64,000 nt of DNA from Proales similis (taxonomy: Eukaryota > Rotifera > Eurotatoria > Ploima > Proalidae): NCBI GenBank assembly GCA_019059635.1, contig JAGVRJ010000015.1, positions 806,001 through 870,000 of the forward strand. The letters run 5' to 3'. Position 1 is the stretch's first letter. Every line of letters begins with the position of its first letter. Shown piece after piece: positions 19,510 through 29,702 of the stretch. The position numbers were made by a program, and so were the translations under genes. The notes under the pieces were generated by a model, which ran no database searches, had not been told where the DNA came from, and saw nothing but the letters and a program-made list of their open reading frames with translations.

Positions 19510-20331
19510 TACCGTTCGTTGAGTTTATCTCCTCAAACAGTTTGCGTCGATCGTCGTCTAGATGAATCTATTGCCGGACAGAGTTTGCGATTTTCCTGCT
19601 CACTCCCTCTCGCTCTCTCTCTATCTTTGGCCTGATCGCCCGCCTCTCGTCTCCATGTAGCGCACGCGCGATGCATGCACAACTAGACCCGTCGCTGCGA
19701 ACAAATGCTGGCAAAAGGTCGGCCCAAAGTGCAGCCTTGTCGTCTGGTGGAATTTCACGCCTCGTTTGAGCTTTCAAATTTACTTTTTTGAATTAAACCG
19801 AGTCAAATTTCATATTTATCGCTCAGTGAGTCGTCTCAGTTTGCAAATGACACAATTCCAATGGCACAGTAAACCGATCAGGAAACCGCAGCCAGGCGCT
19901 CTTTGTGAGTCGTCTGCTCATTCCAACTATCCCCAAGTCCAAAGCACTTTGCCTAAAACCACTCACTTTGCTTATGTAATATGGCAGGAAGGTTGGAAGT
20001 GGCGGCGATTTGCACGATATTGCAAATTTATTATTATAATGAAGATGATGGAACGAGAGTTCGGGCGATGCGTGAAACGATCTAGTTCGGTAATATTCAA
20101 CGCACCGAGAGAGCGAAACGTGAGCGAGTGAACAATCAAAGAGTGAAAGAGAGCGAGAGAGAGAGAAAAAGAGAGAAAGAATCGTAAATGCTCGTAAATG
20201 TAAATGGTGAGATTGTAAATTTTAACGACAACGACGCCAACGAAGAAGATGAAGAAAAGCCGAATGAAAAACGAAATATTTCTTTATTTAGACTTTAGGA
20301 TTGACTGGATTAGGATAAATAGGTTGCGGGA
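19510..20331. promoter_or_regulatory. Divergent spacer between HYPK (-) and SLC3A2-like (+)
   Basis: No supportable gene. A (GA)n-rich purine stretch (20108-20180) sits about 150 bases before the SLC3A2 start. Presumed double promoter and 5' UTRs. Confidence 0.4.
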
Positions 20332-22035
20332 ATGGAAAAGACCGAAATGTTGGCGCACGAGGACAGGCAACGGTTCCTGGCAGACAGCGAGTTCGAAAGG
20401 GCGCACGAGGACGGCGTACACACGGTGCAGATCACCGACTCGGGCGAGAAGCGCATTGTGTTCAACGGCCTCTCCAAAGAGCAGATACTTCAGTACGGAA
20501 CCGACCCGACCTGGGTGCGGATCCGATGGGCAATTTTCATCCTGTTCTGGCTGGTCTGGTTCGGCATGCTGGCTGCCGCGGTGCTAATTGTCGTCTTTTC
20601 GCCCAAGTGCCCGCCCCGGCCGCACATGGACTGGTGGGAAAAGGACGCCATCTACCGAATCGACGTGGCCAACTTCAAGGACAGCAACGGCGATCTGATC
20701 GGCGACCTCGCCGGCCTCGAGCAAAAGCTCGACTATTTGGAGCAGACCGGATTCATGTCCATCTCGCTTCAGGGCAATCTACTCAAACCGGACAATCTGA
20801 CCCAAGTGAAGCCGGAGATGGGCACCAACGAGCAGCTCATTCATCTGAGGAAGCTCATGGCCGACAAGGACATGCATCTGATTCTCGAGGTCTCATATGC
20901 CGATTTGGCCAAGTCGACCCAAACCGTAAGTGAGCGAATCAATCTTAGGCTCTTGGCGCGCTTCGATCATCTCCTCATTCGCAGGATTTGGTCAGCTTCT
21001 GGCTGCGCGATCTGGTCGACGGAGTTTTAATTGTTGACGCAGACAACAGACAGGTAAGCAGACGAGTGAACAAACTTCCAACTGATTGCCTCGACCTTTC
21101 TTGAAAGGCAAACGAAACGCTCTTTCAAGACTGGATAGCACAGGCGCGTCAAGTGACCGAGGAGCGCTTCAAGCCCAAGTAAGTGAGCCCATTTGCCTCC
21201 GAGCGAGCAACTAGAGTGATCGGCTCGTTCCAAAGATTCATCAGCTTCCTTGGCGTCACAGAGGACATTGGTCAGAGTCTTGTCATCTTGACCTTCGAAG
21301 GTTTCAGCTCAGAAGAATTCGAACAGATGCAACTGAGAGAGAAGAAGATAGGCTACACAGTAAGCACCCTCTTTCTCTCTCTCACTGAGCCTTTCACTCT
21401 GAGACACATCAAATGAAAAGTTAAGCAGCCGGGTGGACGACCGACTGGATACCAAAAGTGTTGCAAACGACCCGATAAATGTACATGGGCTTTTTCTGTT
21501 GCTGAAGGGCACACCGGTTTTGCTCTACGGCGATGAGCTCGGCTTCGGGAACACAGACAGACGCATGCATTGGGACAGCTCGCTCAATTGCGGATTCAGT
21601 TCGAGCAACAGCAGCAGCAGTGGCGCGGAAGCCAACTGCGACAAGAACGTCAAGACCCAGCATGCTCACGGAGTGGGCAACACTGTTCTGCGCACGTACG
21701 AGCGCCTGCTCAAGATTAGACAGAGCGAGTCATTCCAGTGGGGCAAAGTAATAATCGGCTCAGACAAAAAACGCCTGTTCTCGTTTGTTCGTCAAGCTGA
21801 GAGATTTCCCGGCTTTTTGGTTCTGTTTGGTCTCGAGAACTCTACGCACGCAGAAAACTACCAGGCCATGTTCAATATTCCGTTGAACGCAACTGTCGAG
21901 TACTTTAGCTCGCCGCGCTCCGTTCAGTATGACTTTGCTGTCGGCTCGACTGTGCTCACGGACCGAATTCTGGTCAGAGACGGCGAGCTGCTTGTGCTCA
22001 AATTCGATTGGGTTGAATCGACCCGAATGAATTAG
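20332..22035 (+). CDS. SLC3A2: 4F2 cell-surface antigen heavy chain-like (SLC3A2/CD98hc)
   Basis: Type II membrane glycoprotein that pairs with LAT-type light chains (SLC7) to bring amino acid exchangers to the plasma membrane. Exons 20332-20925, 20985-21053, 21108-21178, 21236-21359 and 21421-22035, 490 residues. A cytosolic N-terminus precedes one membrane helix (IRWAIFILFWLVWFGMLAAA). Just outside it, FSPKCPP keeps the cysteine that makes the disulphide to the light chain (APRC in human). The ectodomain is a degenerate alpha-amylase fold: DAIYRIDVANFKDSNGD, GDLAGLEQKLDYLEQTGF, VDGVLIVDADN where the catalytic Asp/Glu set is not kept, then GTPVLLYGDELGFG and a C-terminal beta domain. The lack of a full catalytic triad fits 4F2hc rather than an active glucosidase. 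Confidence 0.9.
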
Positions 22036-22083
22036 TCGAACGACTCTTGAGCTCGTCGCAGCATTTTAGTTTAGAGAAAGAAA

Positions 22084-22089
22084 AATAAA
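22084..22089 (+). terminator. Polyadenylation signal AATAAA (SLC3A2-like)
   Basis: AATAAA about 50 bases past the stop. Confidence 0.7.
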
Positions 22090-22235
22090 GAAACGAGCAA
22101 GCATTTTTGGTCTATTTAATGTGGCAGCGGAGTCAACCTGGGCCAGCACCAAACCGTCGCATCCCCAACAACAAATTAGACCCCCCACGTCCTTTACAAA
22201 TACAAGTACAAGTCGAAGTACAAGTCGGCCACTCG

Positions 22236-23297
22236 CTACAGCATGGACAAAATGTCCTGGCTCAAGCCGTTCGAACGCTTTCGCTGCTTTTCTCGTCGAG
22301 CAAAGTTGACCGGCACTGCCTCCTCCTCTGACGAGTCGGTGATGGTGACTATTTCGATGGGAAGTTGTTCGCATATGCGTCGGTCAGAGTCAGAGTCGCT
22401 GCTCTCTTGCTCCTTCTGTCTGTTGCAAAGCTCACTTGGCCGCCGCTTCTTGCTGCTTGTCCATCGTTCGCTCTTCGTCTCGTGGCTTGAGCGATTCAAT
22501 TGACTCACCGCCTGAGGTCGATGCTGTTGGCACTTTTCTGGTCGCAGGTCGACCTTCTCCAGTCTTTAACAATCAACTTAAAGGAGTCGATTTAAAAGGC
22601 CATTGAAGGGCTACCGTTTGTGCAAGCGATCCAGCTGGTGTCGGTCGGTTCCGTCCGAATGATGTCTCTCGACTCGTTCATTCTTGTCCGGCGCTTGAGC
22701 GCTCCTTTCCACAAACGACCTCATTTGCAGATTCGATTCGCTCAGCGTCTGAATGAGCTGCGTGATTTGTTTCGAGCTGGCAGTCAAGCAACAGAGAACA
22801 TCGTTTTCTAAAACTCGACGACTCAAATTCAAGGTCGAATGCAAACAAGTTTGCAAACTCACTCAGGAGCGATTCGATTCGCTTCAGAACATTGAGCTGC
22901 TCGTCGCACGTCTGTTGGGCGACCGGATCGATTCGAATGCTCGACGACGCAGATAGCAAAGGCGCCGAGTCGGCTCGAGCTCTGCGTCACGGTTAATCTA
23001 GATAAACTCAGAGGCGGAGGGCTGTTGTGGGGAAACTTGCTTGGAAGTGGCGTCGCCGATCACGAGCTGTTTGAACTGCGTCACTTGGCCGATGGTGTCC
23101 GGCTGGAATGCTGCGATCTGACTGCGCCAGGCTGGCTTCAGACCGATCAGCGTTGGATCGAGATTTCCGATTCGCATCGTTTTGGCCTTGTCCACTTTGT
23201 AGTGGCTGCGGCCCAGAATTCGACTGTCGCTCAAGTTCAGTCGATCGTCGTCCGCGTGCTCGGACAAGCGGGACACGTTAAACGACTGATTTTTCAT
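22236..23297 (-). CDS. Unidentified protein with coiled-coil region, basic stretches and a SUMO-interacting-like motif
   Basis: Not recognised. Proposed exons 23297-23008, 22939-22863, 22807-22615 and 22563-22236 give 295 residues; phases agree (2, 1, 2) and introns are 68, 55 and 51 bp, the usual size here. The ATG at 23297 starts MKNQSFNVSRLSEHADDD. A region rich in basic and hydrophobic residues (RILGRSHYKVDKAKTMRIGN) and a probable helical/coiled-coil segment (QLNVLKRIESLL, KQITQLIQTLSESNLQM) follow. The C-terminal part has a nuclear-localisation-like cluster (SSKKRRPS), an acid/serine stretch and IEIVTITDSSEEE, which fits a SUMO-interacting motif (hydrophobic core then acidic/Ser residues). 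A possible extra 36-bp in-frame intron begins with GTGAGT near 22507. A nuclear role is an inference. Confidence 0.6.
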
Positions 23298-23638
23298 TTC
23301 GTCGAGTGAGAAGAACTAAAAAGCGCCGATTGGCTCCTCAACAACAACGTGAGCGAGCCGAGTCGGAAAAATTCTAAATTTAGAACTCGTTAGCGAGCTG
23401 CACTCGTCTGACTGACGCTCTTAGGCTGAGAGCGAGTTGAGTGAGAAATGGGGACAACAAGAGATGAACGCAGCCAGAGCAGCTTCTCAAGGTCAACTGG
23501 TCGCGTTTGCCAGCCGCCATTCACGTTCGCCTGCTATTTGTCTTTTCGGGTTCTTGCCACGCAAATTATGCTTTGCAATCGTCAATGCAGCAGCGGCTGC
23601 TCGGCGGCGACGTACAACTTTACAAAATTGATTGAGAA
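23298..23638. promoter_or_regulatory. Divergent spacer between the unidentified gene (-) and TIPRL (+)
   Basis: No supportable gene; presumed promoters and 5' UTRs of both neighbours. Confidence 0.35.
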
Positions 23639-24461
23639 ATGGCAGCTGTGAAAGAGGAGAATCGCTTTGAGTTCAAGAGCTGGAGGATACGCACCGCGCA
23701 CAGTCACATACTGCCGTCGATGGGCGAGCGACGAGAGCAGTACGAGAACGAGCTAAAGCTGCCGCATCTGCCAGACATGTTCTTTGCAGGTAGGCGTGTG
23801 GCCAACAAGCGTTAGATTGACCGATCACCATCAGTTCGAGGGTGTCTCAGACAACGTGCTCAGATTGGAGCACGAGCGCGGCTTCGGCATCGAATTCAAC
23901 GCATTGGACGCGCTCAAGTTGGTGGACCCGGCCGCCGACCTGATCAAGGTGTCCGTGGCCAAAGAGTGGCAAGAGGCCAGAGCCGAGTGCCAGTTTAAGG
24001 AAGTTCATCCGTTCGACTGGACGTTCACAACGCCTTACAAGGGCACGTTCACCGGCGAGCAGCACCGTCTCAGAGCAGAGCCGACCGAAGAGCGCATAAA
24101 CATGCAAAAGCTCAGAGTGCAAGAGAACATTCACTTTTTCGACGACGTCTGCCTGTTCGAGGACGAGCTGAGCGACCACGGCATCGCGCTGTTGAACGTG
24201 AAAATTCGCGTCATGCCCACAAGCTTCTACATTCTGCAGCGCTTCTGGCTGCGTGTGGACGGCGTGGTCGTTCGCCTCTACGAGACGCGCATCCATCACG
24301 AGATTGAGAACGCATACATGCTGCGCGAGTACACTGAAAGAGAGAGCTTGGTGAGCGAGCTCAACTGCGCGCCCAAAATGCTCGTCGAGCCGAACGAAGT
24401 GGCGCCCCTGTTGGGCGTCAAAAAATTCGAGTACGACAAGATTCTCTTTCCTGCCCCTTGA
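23639..24461 (+). CDS. TIPRL: TIP41-like protein (TIPRL)
   Basis: Regulator of PP2A-family phosphatases (PP2A, PP4, PP6 catalytic subunits) in TOR and DNA-damage signalling. Exons 23639-23789 and 23851-24461, intron 61 bp, 253 residues. It starts MAAVKEENRFEFKSWRIRTA. Splicing joins LPDMFFA to [18 protein letters not shown], exactly as in the family ([22 protein letters not shown]). Further conserved blocks: HPFDWTFTTPYKGTFTGE, FFDDVCLFEDELSDHGIALL, VKIRVMPTSFYILQRFWLR, YMLREYTERESLVSEL. The C-terminus ends shortly after KILFPAP, lacking the short vertebrate tail. Its 3' UTR overlaps that of the EGF/TSP1 gene on the other strand. Confidence 0.95.
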
Positions 24462-24509
24462 CATTCAATTTCTGCCGGGCATTTTCAGCTCATTTTCAGT
24501 TCAGTCTCG

Positions 24510-24515
24510 TTTATT
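24510..24515 (-). terminator. Polyadenylation signal AATAAA (EGF/TSP1 gene)
   Basis: TTTATT on the + strand, 70 bases past the EGF/TSP1 stop. It lies upstream of the TIPRL signal in TIPRL's orientation, so the two 3' UTRs overlap. Confidence 0.6.
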
Positions 24516-24542
24516 CTTTGTGCATTTACCTCACTCTTCTTT

Positions 24543-24548
24543 AATAAA
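24543..24548 (+). terminator. Polyadenylation signal AATAAA (TIPRL)
   Basis: AATAAA 82 bases past the TIPRL stop. Confidence 0.7.
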
Positions 24549-24584
24549 ATAGCCGATGCCGACTAGGCGAGAGCTTGATGCAAC

Positions 24585-25820
24585 TCAGGTCCACTCGTCA
24601 AAGCGGCGGTCGTCAAACAGCTCTCGATCAACGCACGGCGCATGGTTGAAGCATTTGCGAGTGCGAGACCGCAAGCCTAGACAGGCCGTCGATGCAGTTG
24701 GCGGCAGACTGTTTGTCACACATTGACGTGTTGAGATCTGCTGGCCGACTCCGCAGTTTGGCGAGCATCCACTCCACGGCGTCCAGTCACTCCACGAGCT
24801 TAGCCAGTTGACCGACAGCTCACAGTGCCGCCCGGTGAAGCCCTCTCGACACAGACACGCGTATGTGCCGATCAAATTGACACAAGTCGCTCCGTTTGAG
24901 CACACGCTCTGGCGGCCGCATTCGTCCAGGTCGACGCAAGCTGCTCGTTCAGGGCTGAATAAGAATCCGCGCGGACATTGGCAGCGAAAGCCGGCGAGCG
25001 CTCGTCGCTCATCAATGCACTCGAATGGGCCGCAGGGTGACGGCTTTGGCTCGCAAGCCTTCGACTCAAACTGGCAATAGTGGCCTCTTGTCGGCCGCTG
25101 CGATTCACAGCTGCACTCAGGTCCCCTCTGGGCGAGTAGGCACTTGCCCGGGCCGCACGAGAGCGGACAGTCGGATTTGAGTCGGCACATGCGATGCGTT
25201 TGGTTCCATTCGAAGCCTGGCTCGCATTCGCATTTGAAATTCAGCATCAGCATTTGTTTGAAGAGGCGGTGCGCGCCTGAGCTGAGCTCAGGCTCCGGCA
25301 GACTCGGGTCAACAAACGAACGGCAAGAGAACTCAAGCGCGTTTGCAATGAAAGTACACGGCCGCCGGTTGCACGGGTTAGGGCAGTTGCGGTGAATTTC
25401 AGTCTGATTGGCCGCTTCGTTGTTGCTCATTCGGTAGAGCTGTCCGAAACAGGTGCACAGGGCGGCTAGCACGGCCACTGCCACCGGATTTGACTCGCGC
25501 AATTTGATTCGAGCGACCAGCACGCTTCTGTCCGACGAGGTCAAGTTTTTCAACGACGAGACGCGCACCAGCGCTCGCTTAAGATACACGGGCATGAACG
25601 GGTGGGGCAGGCCCGACCAAATGTTCGGCTCCTCAATCAAGTCGATCAAATCCGGATGAGTGTGCGCCTCGGTCAATTTACGCGGCCAAGTCTCTTCGAA
25701 CAGAGTCGGGCTTTTCTTCAGACGCTGCTTCAAGTCTGCGGGCAGCCATCGACTCAGAAGCGGGCGACGTTCGACTGCAAACACAGCTGAAGCGAGCAGA
25801 ATCAACCAAAGGGCGCTCAT
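24585..25820 (-). CDS. Secreted protein with EGF-like, calcium-binding EGF and thrombospondin type-1 domains
   Basis: Single exon, 411 residues. ATG 25820 opens a signal peptide (SALWLILLASAVFAVE). About 130 residues without recognisable domain follow, then cysteine-rich modules: a partial EGF-like region (CPNPCNRRPCTFIAN ... CECEPGFEWNQTHRMC), two more disulphide-rich modules (CPLSCGPGKC; CEPKPSPCGPFECID ... CQCPRGFLFSPERAAC), a calcium-binding EGF domain beginning DLDECGRQSVCSNGATC, and a TSP1 repeat (WSSWSDWTPWSGCSPNCG). The W-x-x-W run fits C-mannosylation and CSPNCG fits O-fucosylation sites. A short acidic tail ends DDRRFDEWT. Extracellular matrix or ligand role is likely; no orthologue recognised. 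Confidence 0.82.
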   Translation of the reverse strand: MSALWLILLASAVFAVERRPLLSRWLPADLKQRLKKSPTLFEETWPRKLTEAHTHPDLIDLIEEPNIWSGLPHPFMPVYLKRALVRVSSLKNLTSSDRSVLVARIKLRESNPVAVAVLAALCTCFGQLYRMSNNEAANQTEIHRNCPNPCNRRPCTFIANALEFSCRSFVDPSLPEPELSSGAHRLFKQMLMLNFKCECEPGFEWNQTHRMCRLKSDCPLSCGPGKCLLAQRGPECSCESQRPTRGHYCQFESKACEPKPSPCGPFECIDERRALAGFRCQCPRGFLFSPERAACVDLDECGRQSVCSNGATCVNLIGTYACLCREGFTGRHCELSVNWLSSWSDWTPWSGCSPNCGVGQQISTRQCVTNSLPPTASTACLGLRSRTRKCFNHAPCVDRELFDDRRFDEWT

Positions 25821-26251
25821 TTCATATCGCAACTGCCCTGATTGGCGACGAGTGCATGTGTGCACTGCGTATCCATGACACTCAGCGATAAGGCCGTTAT
25901 CGACCTACTGGACAAGCGACGTGGGAACGAGCGGCCAGCAAGAGGAGGGCCCGATCACGTTCGCCTTTTCTAGAGGGAGACGCTCCAGAGCAGCAAATGG
26001 ACTTGAGACAGCTCGATTGCTCACGGCTATTGTTTGCTTGAACGGAGAGGGCAGGCGAGGCAGAGGGGGGAGAGAGAAGAGTCGTCTTGGGAGCCATTCG
26101 ATTCTCGCTTATTGACGCTCTTTCATAATTCGATGTAAAGCCTCGCCGGCTCCATGACAACCAAACAAGCGAGAAGCAAGCCGAACGTTATATTTTTTGC
26201 GAAACTCGGTTAAATGCTGGCCTCAGTCTAATCGAGTCCTCACTCTCGTAC
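25821..26251. promoter_or_regulatory. Divergent spacer between the EGF/TSP1 gene (-) and the VWA gene (+)
   Basis: No supportable gene. A G/A-rich stretch (26044-26085) is the only marked composition feature. Confidence 0.35.
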
Positions 26252-28996
26252 ATGATGATGACGCTGGCCAACTTGAACCTGAACATGTTTATGGGCGTGC
26301 GCGAGCCCAACGTGACGTTCTGCATCGACATATCGGGCAGCATGTTCCGCGCGCTGCCCATTGTTCAGCAGCAGCTCAAGCACTACTTGTGGGAGCAGGC
26401 AGCAGCCGCCGAGCTGGGCATCGCGCGCTTCTTCAATCTGGTCGCGTTCAGCTCCGAAGTGTACGCATGGTCCGAGCGCTGCGTGATCTGGAACCGGGCG
26501 ACCGTGAGCAAAGCTTGCGAATGGATAGACGAGCTGGAGACCAAGACTGGAACGAACACGCTGGACGCTTTGACAGTGGCCTTGGCCGATTCTACGGCCA
26601 CAAGCGTGGTGCTGGTCACTGACGGAATTCCCGACCAAGAGCCGGCGCAAGTTCTGAAGCAGATCACAGTTGCGGCCCGCAATCGTCCGATTCACACCGT
26701 TTACATATCGGCGACGAACGAAGACGACCAGGCCGCCATTCAGTTCTGTCAGAATGTGGCAATGCTCACGCGTGCGTTCTTCAAGATCGCCACAGTGACC
26801 GAGAGCCGCCTGGACAAGATAACGCCCGTCTGTGCAGCGGCGAGTCAAATGCCGCAGCTCGTAGCCGCCACCGGCCCCTACACGTCCATGGTCGGAGTCA
26901 ACCCGGTCGAGCGCTTTCTGCCATTGGCTGCACTCACGCCGCAGTCGGTGCCTTTCACGCCGCAGTCGGTGCCTTTCACGCCGCAGCCCGTGCCTCTCAC
27001 GAGCCAGTGCCCGATGCTCGTCCAGAACTTGACCGTACAAAGCGCATTTTACCACCCAAAAGTGTTGACCACCAGCGTCCAGTCGTGCCTTCCGCCCAGC
27101 GCCATTGTCTGGAGCGATTCTCAGCCGCTCTCGCTCAAACTCGACCACTCTGGCATTAAGGTAGCGACCACGTCCGGCCTCGACCAGGTTCAGTATGTGG
27201 CTGACGCTGGATCGCTGCTTCTCAATCGGCCTGTTCTGGCCCGCTCCGATCGAGACGGCTTCTACTATCGAGGCAAAGTGCTCAATCAGGTAACTTTGCA
27301 GGCTAGATCTTTAAAGTAAATTCACTGAATCGCGTTGTACCCAAAGGTGCTGGCACATCGCTTCACGATTCAATTCGAGGAGCGCTCGGGCAAGGGCGGC
27401 TTTGTAAACACCAGCTACCAAGTGACACCAATCTTCGACATGGTCGATGTGGACGATTCGCTTCGTCACGAGCCGCAGCCTGGCCAGCATGTGCTTGCTC
27501 GACTGAACGGCAGCGGCGGCAAATACGCGCCGGGCGAAATAATTCAAGCGGGCAGTGAGCTATTGGTCAAGTTCTTCGACGGCCGAACGAGAGCGTACGA
27601 GAACGACAAGAGCGGTCGAGTTGTGTGGATTCCGGAGGCGATGTTCAAGCGCATCTGCTACGACTTTCTTCTGCCCGACAAGGTGCGCACATATTTGCAA
27701 GAGCAAACTGTGACCGAGAAGAGCGAGACGGCGCACATGCCTCGTCTCGTCTACTTTACGTGGCCCTACTTTGTGCCGCTCTGTCCGGCGACCGAGTCAA
27801 GTGCCGTATGGCAGCCGGACTACTTCCGCCCAATCCGGCTCAATGCGCCTGCCGTAGACGCCGACCAACTGAACATGTTGGCGCCCAATGGTCTCACCAG
27901 CCAAGAGCTAGACGAACGCATCAGACGGCAAATAGTCAAACACCTCGAACGGCGTCCTTGTCTCAAGTCGAGTCGTAATCGACACCATAGCTGCGACAGA
28001 TCGCCCGTTCGGTCCGACTCGTTTGATTACCGCACTTGTCAAGTCTCGCCTGAACGAGTGGAAGCAGTCGTCCAACCAGCACGCAGTGTAAACGAACAAC
28101 TTGAAAGCGAAACGGAAAAGTTCCACGCCTTGTACGGTCGCCTGATGGACAGCTTGTATGAAAGTGAGGGCCTGCTGAGAAGTGAGACCGACCACCTGAG
28201 AAAGGTCAGAGTGGGCAGCTTTGAAGAGGCGAGAAAATATTCAGCAAGTAGAAGAGCGGGCTCTAAGGGCAGCACGGACAGATTCGGCAATCCAAAAGTG
28301 AGCGAGGGCTTCATGAACGAAGTGGGCGCGCGAAAGAGCCGCCTCACCCAAGGCACCATGGACCACACATTCACCGACACGAGCGCGCCCGACTTGTCTG
28401 TTGACCTGCGCCGCTCTCAAGTAGCTTTAAGAGAAAAGGTGAGTGCACTGGCCGCCAACTGCCCGAGCCCGATTCACCTAGGCGCCGTCGAAAAGGAATG
28501 GTCAGACAAACTGAGGGAAGTAGAGAGGAAAGGCGAACAGAGAGATCAGTTCAGAAGGAGCACAGTCGAGCGTCTGATCGGCTCAGAGAAAGACCGAGAG
28601 GAGCAGAACCGAGCCAAGCTTGAAAAGTGCCTGAACAGCCGCCGAGAGATGCAGCTTGCGCACGTGCGCAGAATAGAGGGCCTGTAAGTGTCGCAAGTGA
28701 CGCTCAACAGTGGCGCTTTTTCAATCAATTTCGTTTCAAACAGAAAAGAGGACTCGGAGGGCAAAGAGCGACGCAAATTCGAACGACTTAGGCAGCAGAC
28801 AGTCGAGCGACTGAAGAACGATTCAAATCGGGTGCATCAAATTGAACTGAAAGAAGCCGAGAGAGCCGCGTTCAAATCGTCCAAGACAAACGAACGAAAT
28901 CTGGCCTATCACGATCGCCTGTTGTACGAACAAGCTGCTCGGCGCGCCGAACAGCTCCGAGCCCAGCACCAACACAAGCTTTGGCACAAGGTCTAA
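26252..28996 (+). CDS. Von Willebrand factor A domain protein with DUF4537-like domains (VWA3/C11orf16-like)
   Basis: Intracellular-looking protein, no signal peptide. Exons 26252-27289, 27347-28683 and 28744-28996, 875 residues. The VWA domain (about 12-190) has a complete MIDAS: DISGSM, the TGTNTLDAL threonine region and LVTDGIPD. A 21-bp tandem repeat encodes a Pro-rich linker (TPQSVPF units). Two DUF4537-like (Tudor-like) pieces follow: VLARSDRDGFYYRGKV and GQHVLARLNGSGGKYAPGEI with LLVKFFDGRTRAY. The C-terminal half is charged and helical (RREMQLAHVRRIEGL, KEAERAAFKSSK), probably coiled coil. VWA plus DUF4537 occurs in animal VWA3A/VWA3B and C11orf16, some linked to cilia or microtubules. 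Exact orthology is not settled. Confidence 0.75.
26936..26998 (+). repeat. 21-bp tandem repeat, three copies, in the VWA protein linker
   Basis: Two exact and one diverged 21-bp unit encoding TPQSVPF-type heptapeptides; in frame. Confidence 0.85.
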
Positions 28997-29050
28997 GTCT
29001 CTTGGCGCTCCTCTCCACTACTCTCTGAGTGTGTTTTAATTTCTATTGAC

Positions 29051-29056
29051 AATAAA
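29051..29056 (+). terminator. Polyadenylation signal AATAAA (VWA gene)
   Basis: AATAAA 55 bases past the stop. Confidence 0.7.
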
Positions 29057-29172
29057 ACGTCGAAAGACGTCGTTTGTTCGCCTCTTCACGTTCTAAAGCT
29101 CTTGGCCGCTTTCTAAGCCTCGATTATGAATAGCAAGTTGAAAATTTTAGGGCAAGATCTCTTTTGGAGCTT

Positions 29173-29178
29173 TTTATT
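29173..29178 (-). terminator. Polyadenylation signal AATAAA (87-residue orphan)
   Basis: TTTATT on the + strand, 41 bases past the stop of the small gene. Confidence 0.55.
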
Positions 29179-29218
29179 GAAAAGCATGAGGAAAGCTTAT
29201 CATGAGGCACAATGAGCT

Positions 29219-29482
29219 TTAGAAGTGGTCGATAGGCTCAAAATAGCAAAAGCCTTCGCGGTCCGGATGGCCTCTGGCGTCCTTCTCCTCGTCGCTGAAT
29301 ATCTCTTTGTACAATTTCATCATGGACGGTGTCTCCGAATAGAACAAGATCTTGCTCGGCTTGGGAATGTGCTCGAATTGGTCGGCGGTGTGCACTTGGC
29401 CCACACTGCCCTTGAGCTTAAAGTAGGTGAACAGCTCTCTGAGCTGCGTCTGCGGCACCCTGATCATTCGGAATTCGGCCAT
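29219..29482 (-). CDS. Small unidentified protein (87 residues)
   Basis: Not recognised. A short open frame with ATG at 29482, its own AATAAA 41 bases past the stop, and balanced composition (FRMIRVPQTQLRELFTYF, SKILFYSETPSMMKLYKE). No signal peptide or membrane helix. It reads like a small soluble mixed alpha/beta protein with an acidic C-terminal half (DEEKDARGH). It lies just downstream of the EF-hand gene on the same strand with 220 bases between. It might instead be the 3' exon of a longer gene, but no convincing acceptor-joined upstream exon was found. Confidence 0.55.
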   Translation of the reverse strand: MAEFRMIRVPQTQLRELFTYFKLKGSVGQVHTADQFEHIPKPSKILFYSETPSMMKLYKEIFSDEEKDARGHPDREGFCYFEPIDHF

Positions 29483-29523
29483 CGCGTCAACAAATTTAGA
29501 AAAAAGAAGGCTTTTCAGCTCGT

Positions 29524-29529
29524 TTTATT
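29524..29529 (-). terminator. Polyadenylation signal AATAAA (EF-hand gene)
   Basis: TTTATT on the + strand, about 174 bases past the EF-hand stop and 42 bases before the next gene's ATG. Confidence 0.5.
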
Positions 29530-29702
29530 CGTGATCGTCGTCGTCGAAATTTTCAAGACTTGCTAATTTTAAACAGAGATTTTGTGTCAAAAATAGAGTA
29601 AAGTGGCAAAATTAAGCGGGCGAGGAGCGGTGATTGAGCCTGAAGAGCCAAGATTGGACGAGAAAGCCAAAGAGAAAGAGAGAGAGAAGACTAGTAGTTG
29701 GT

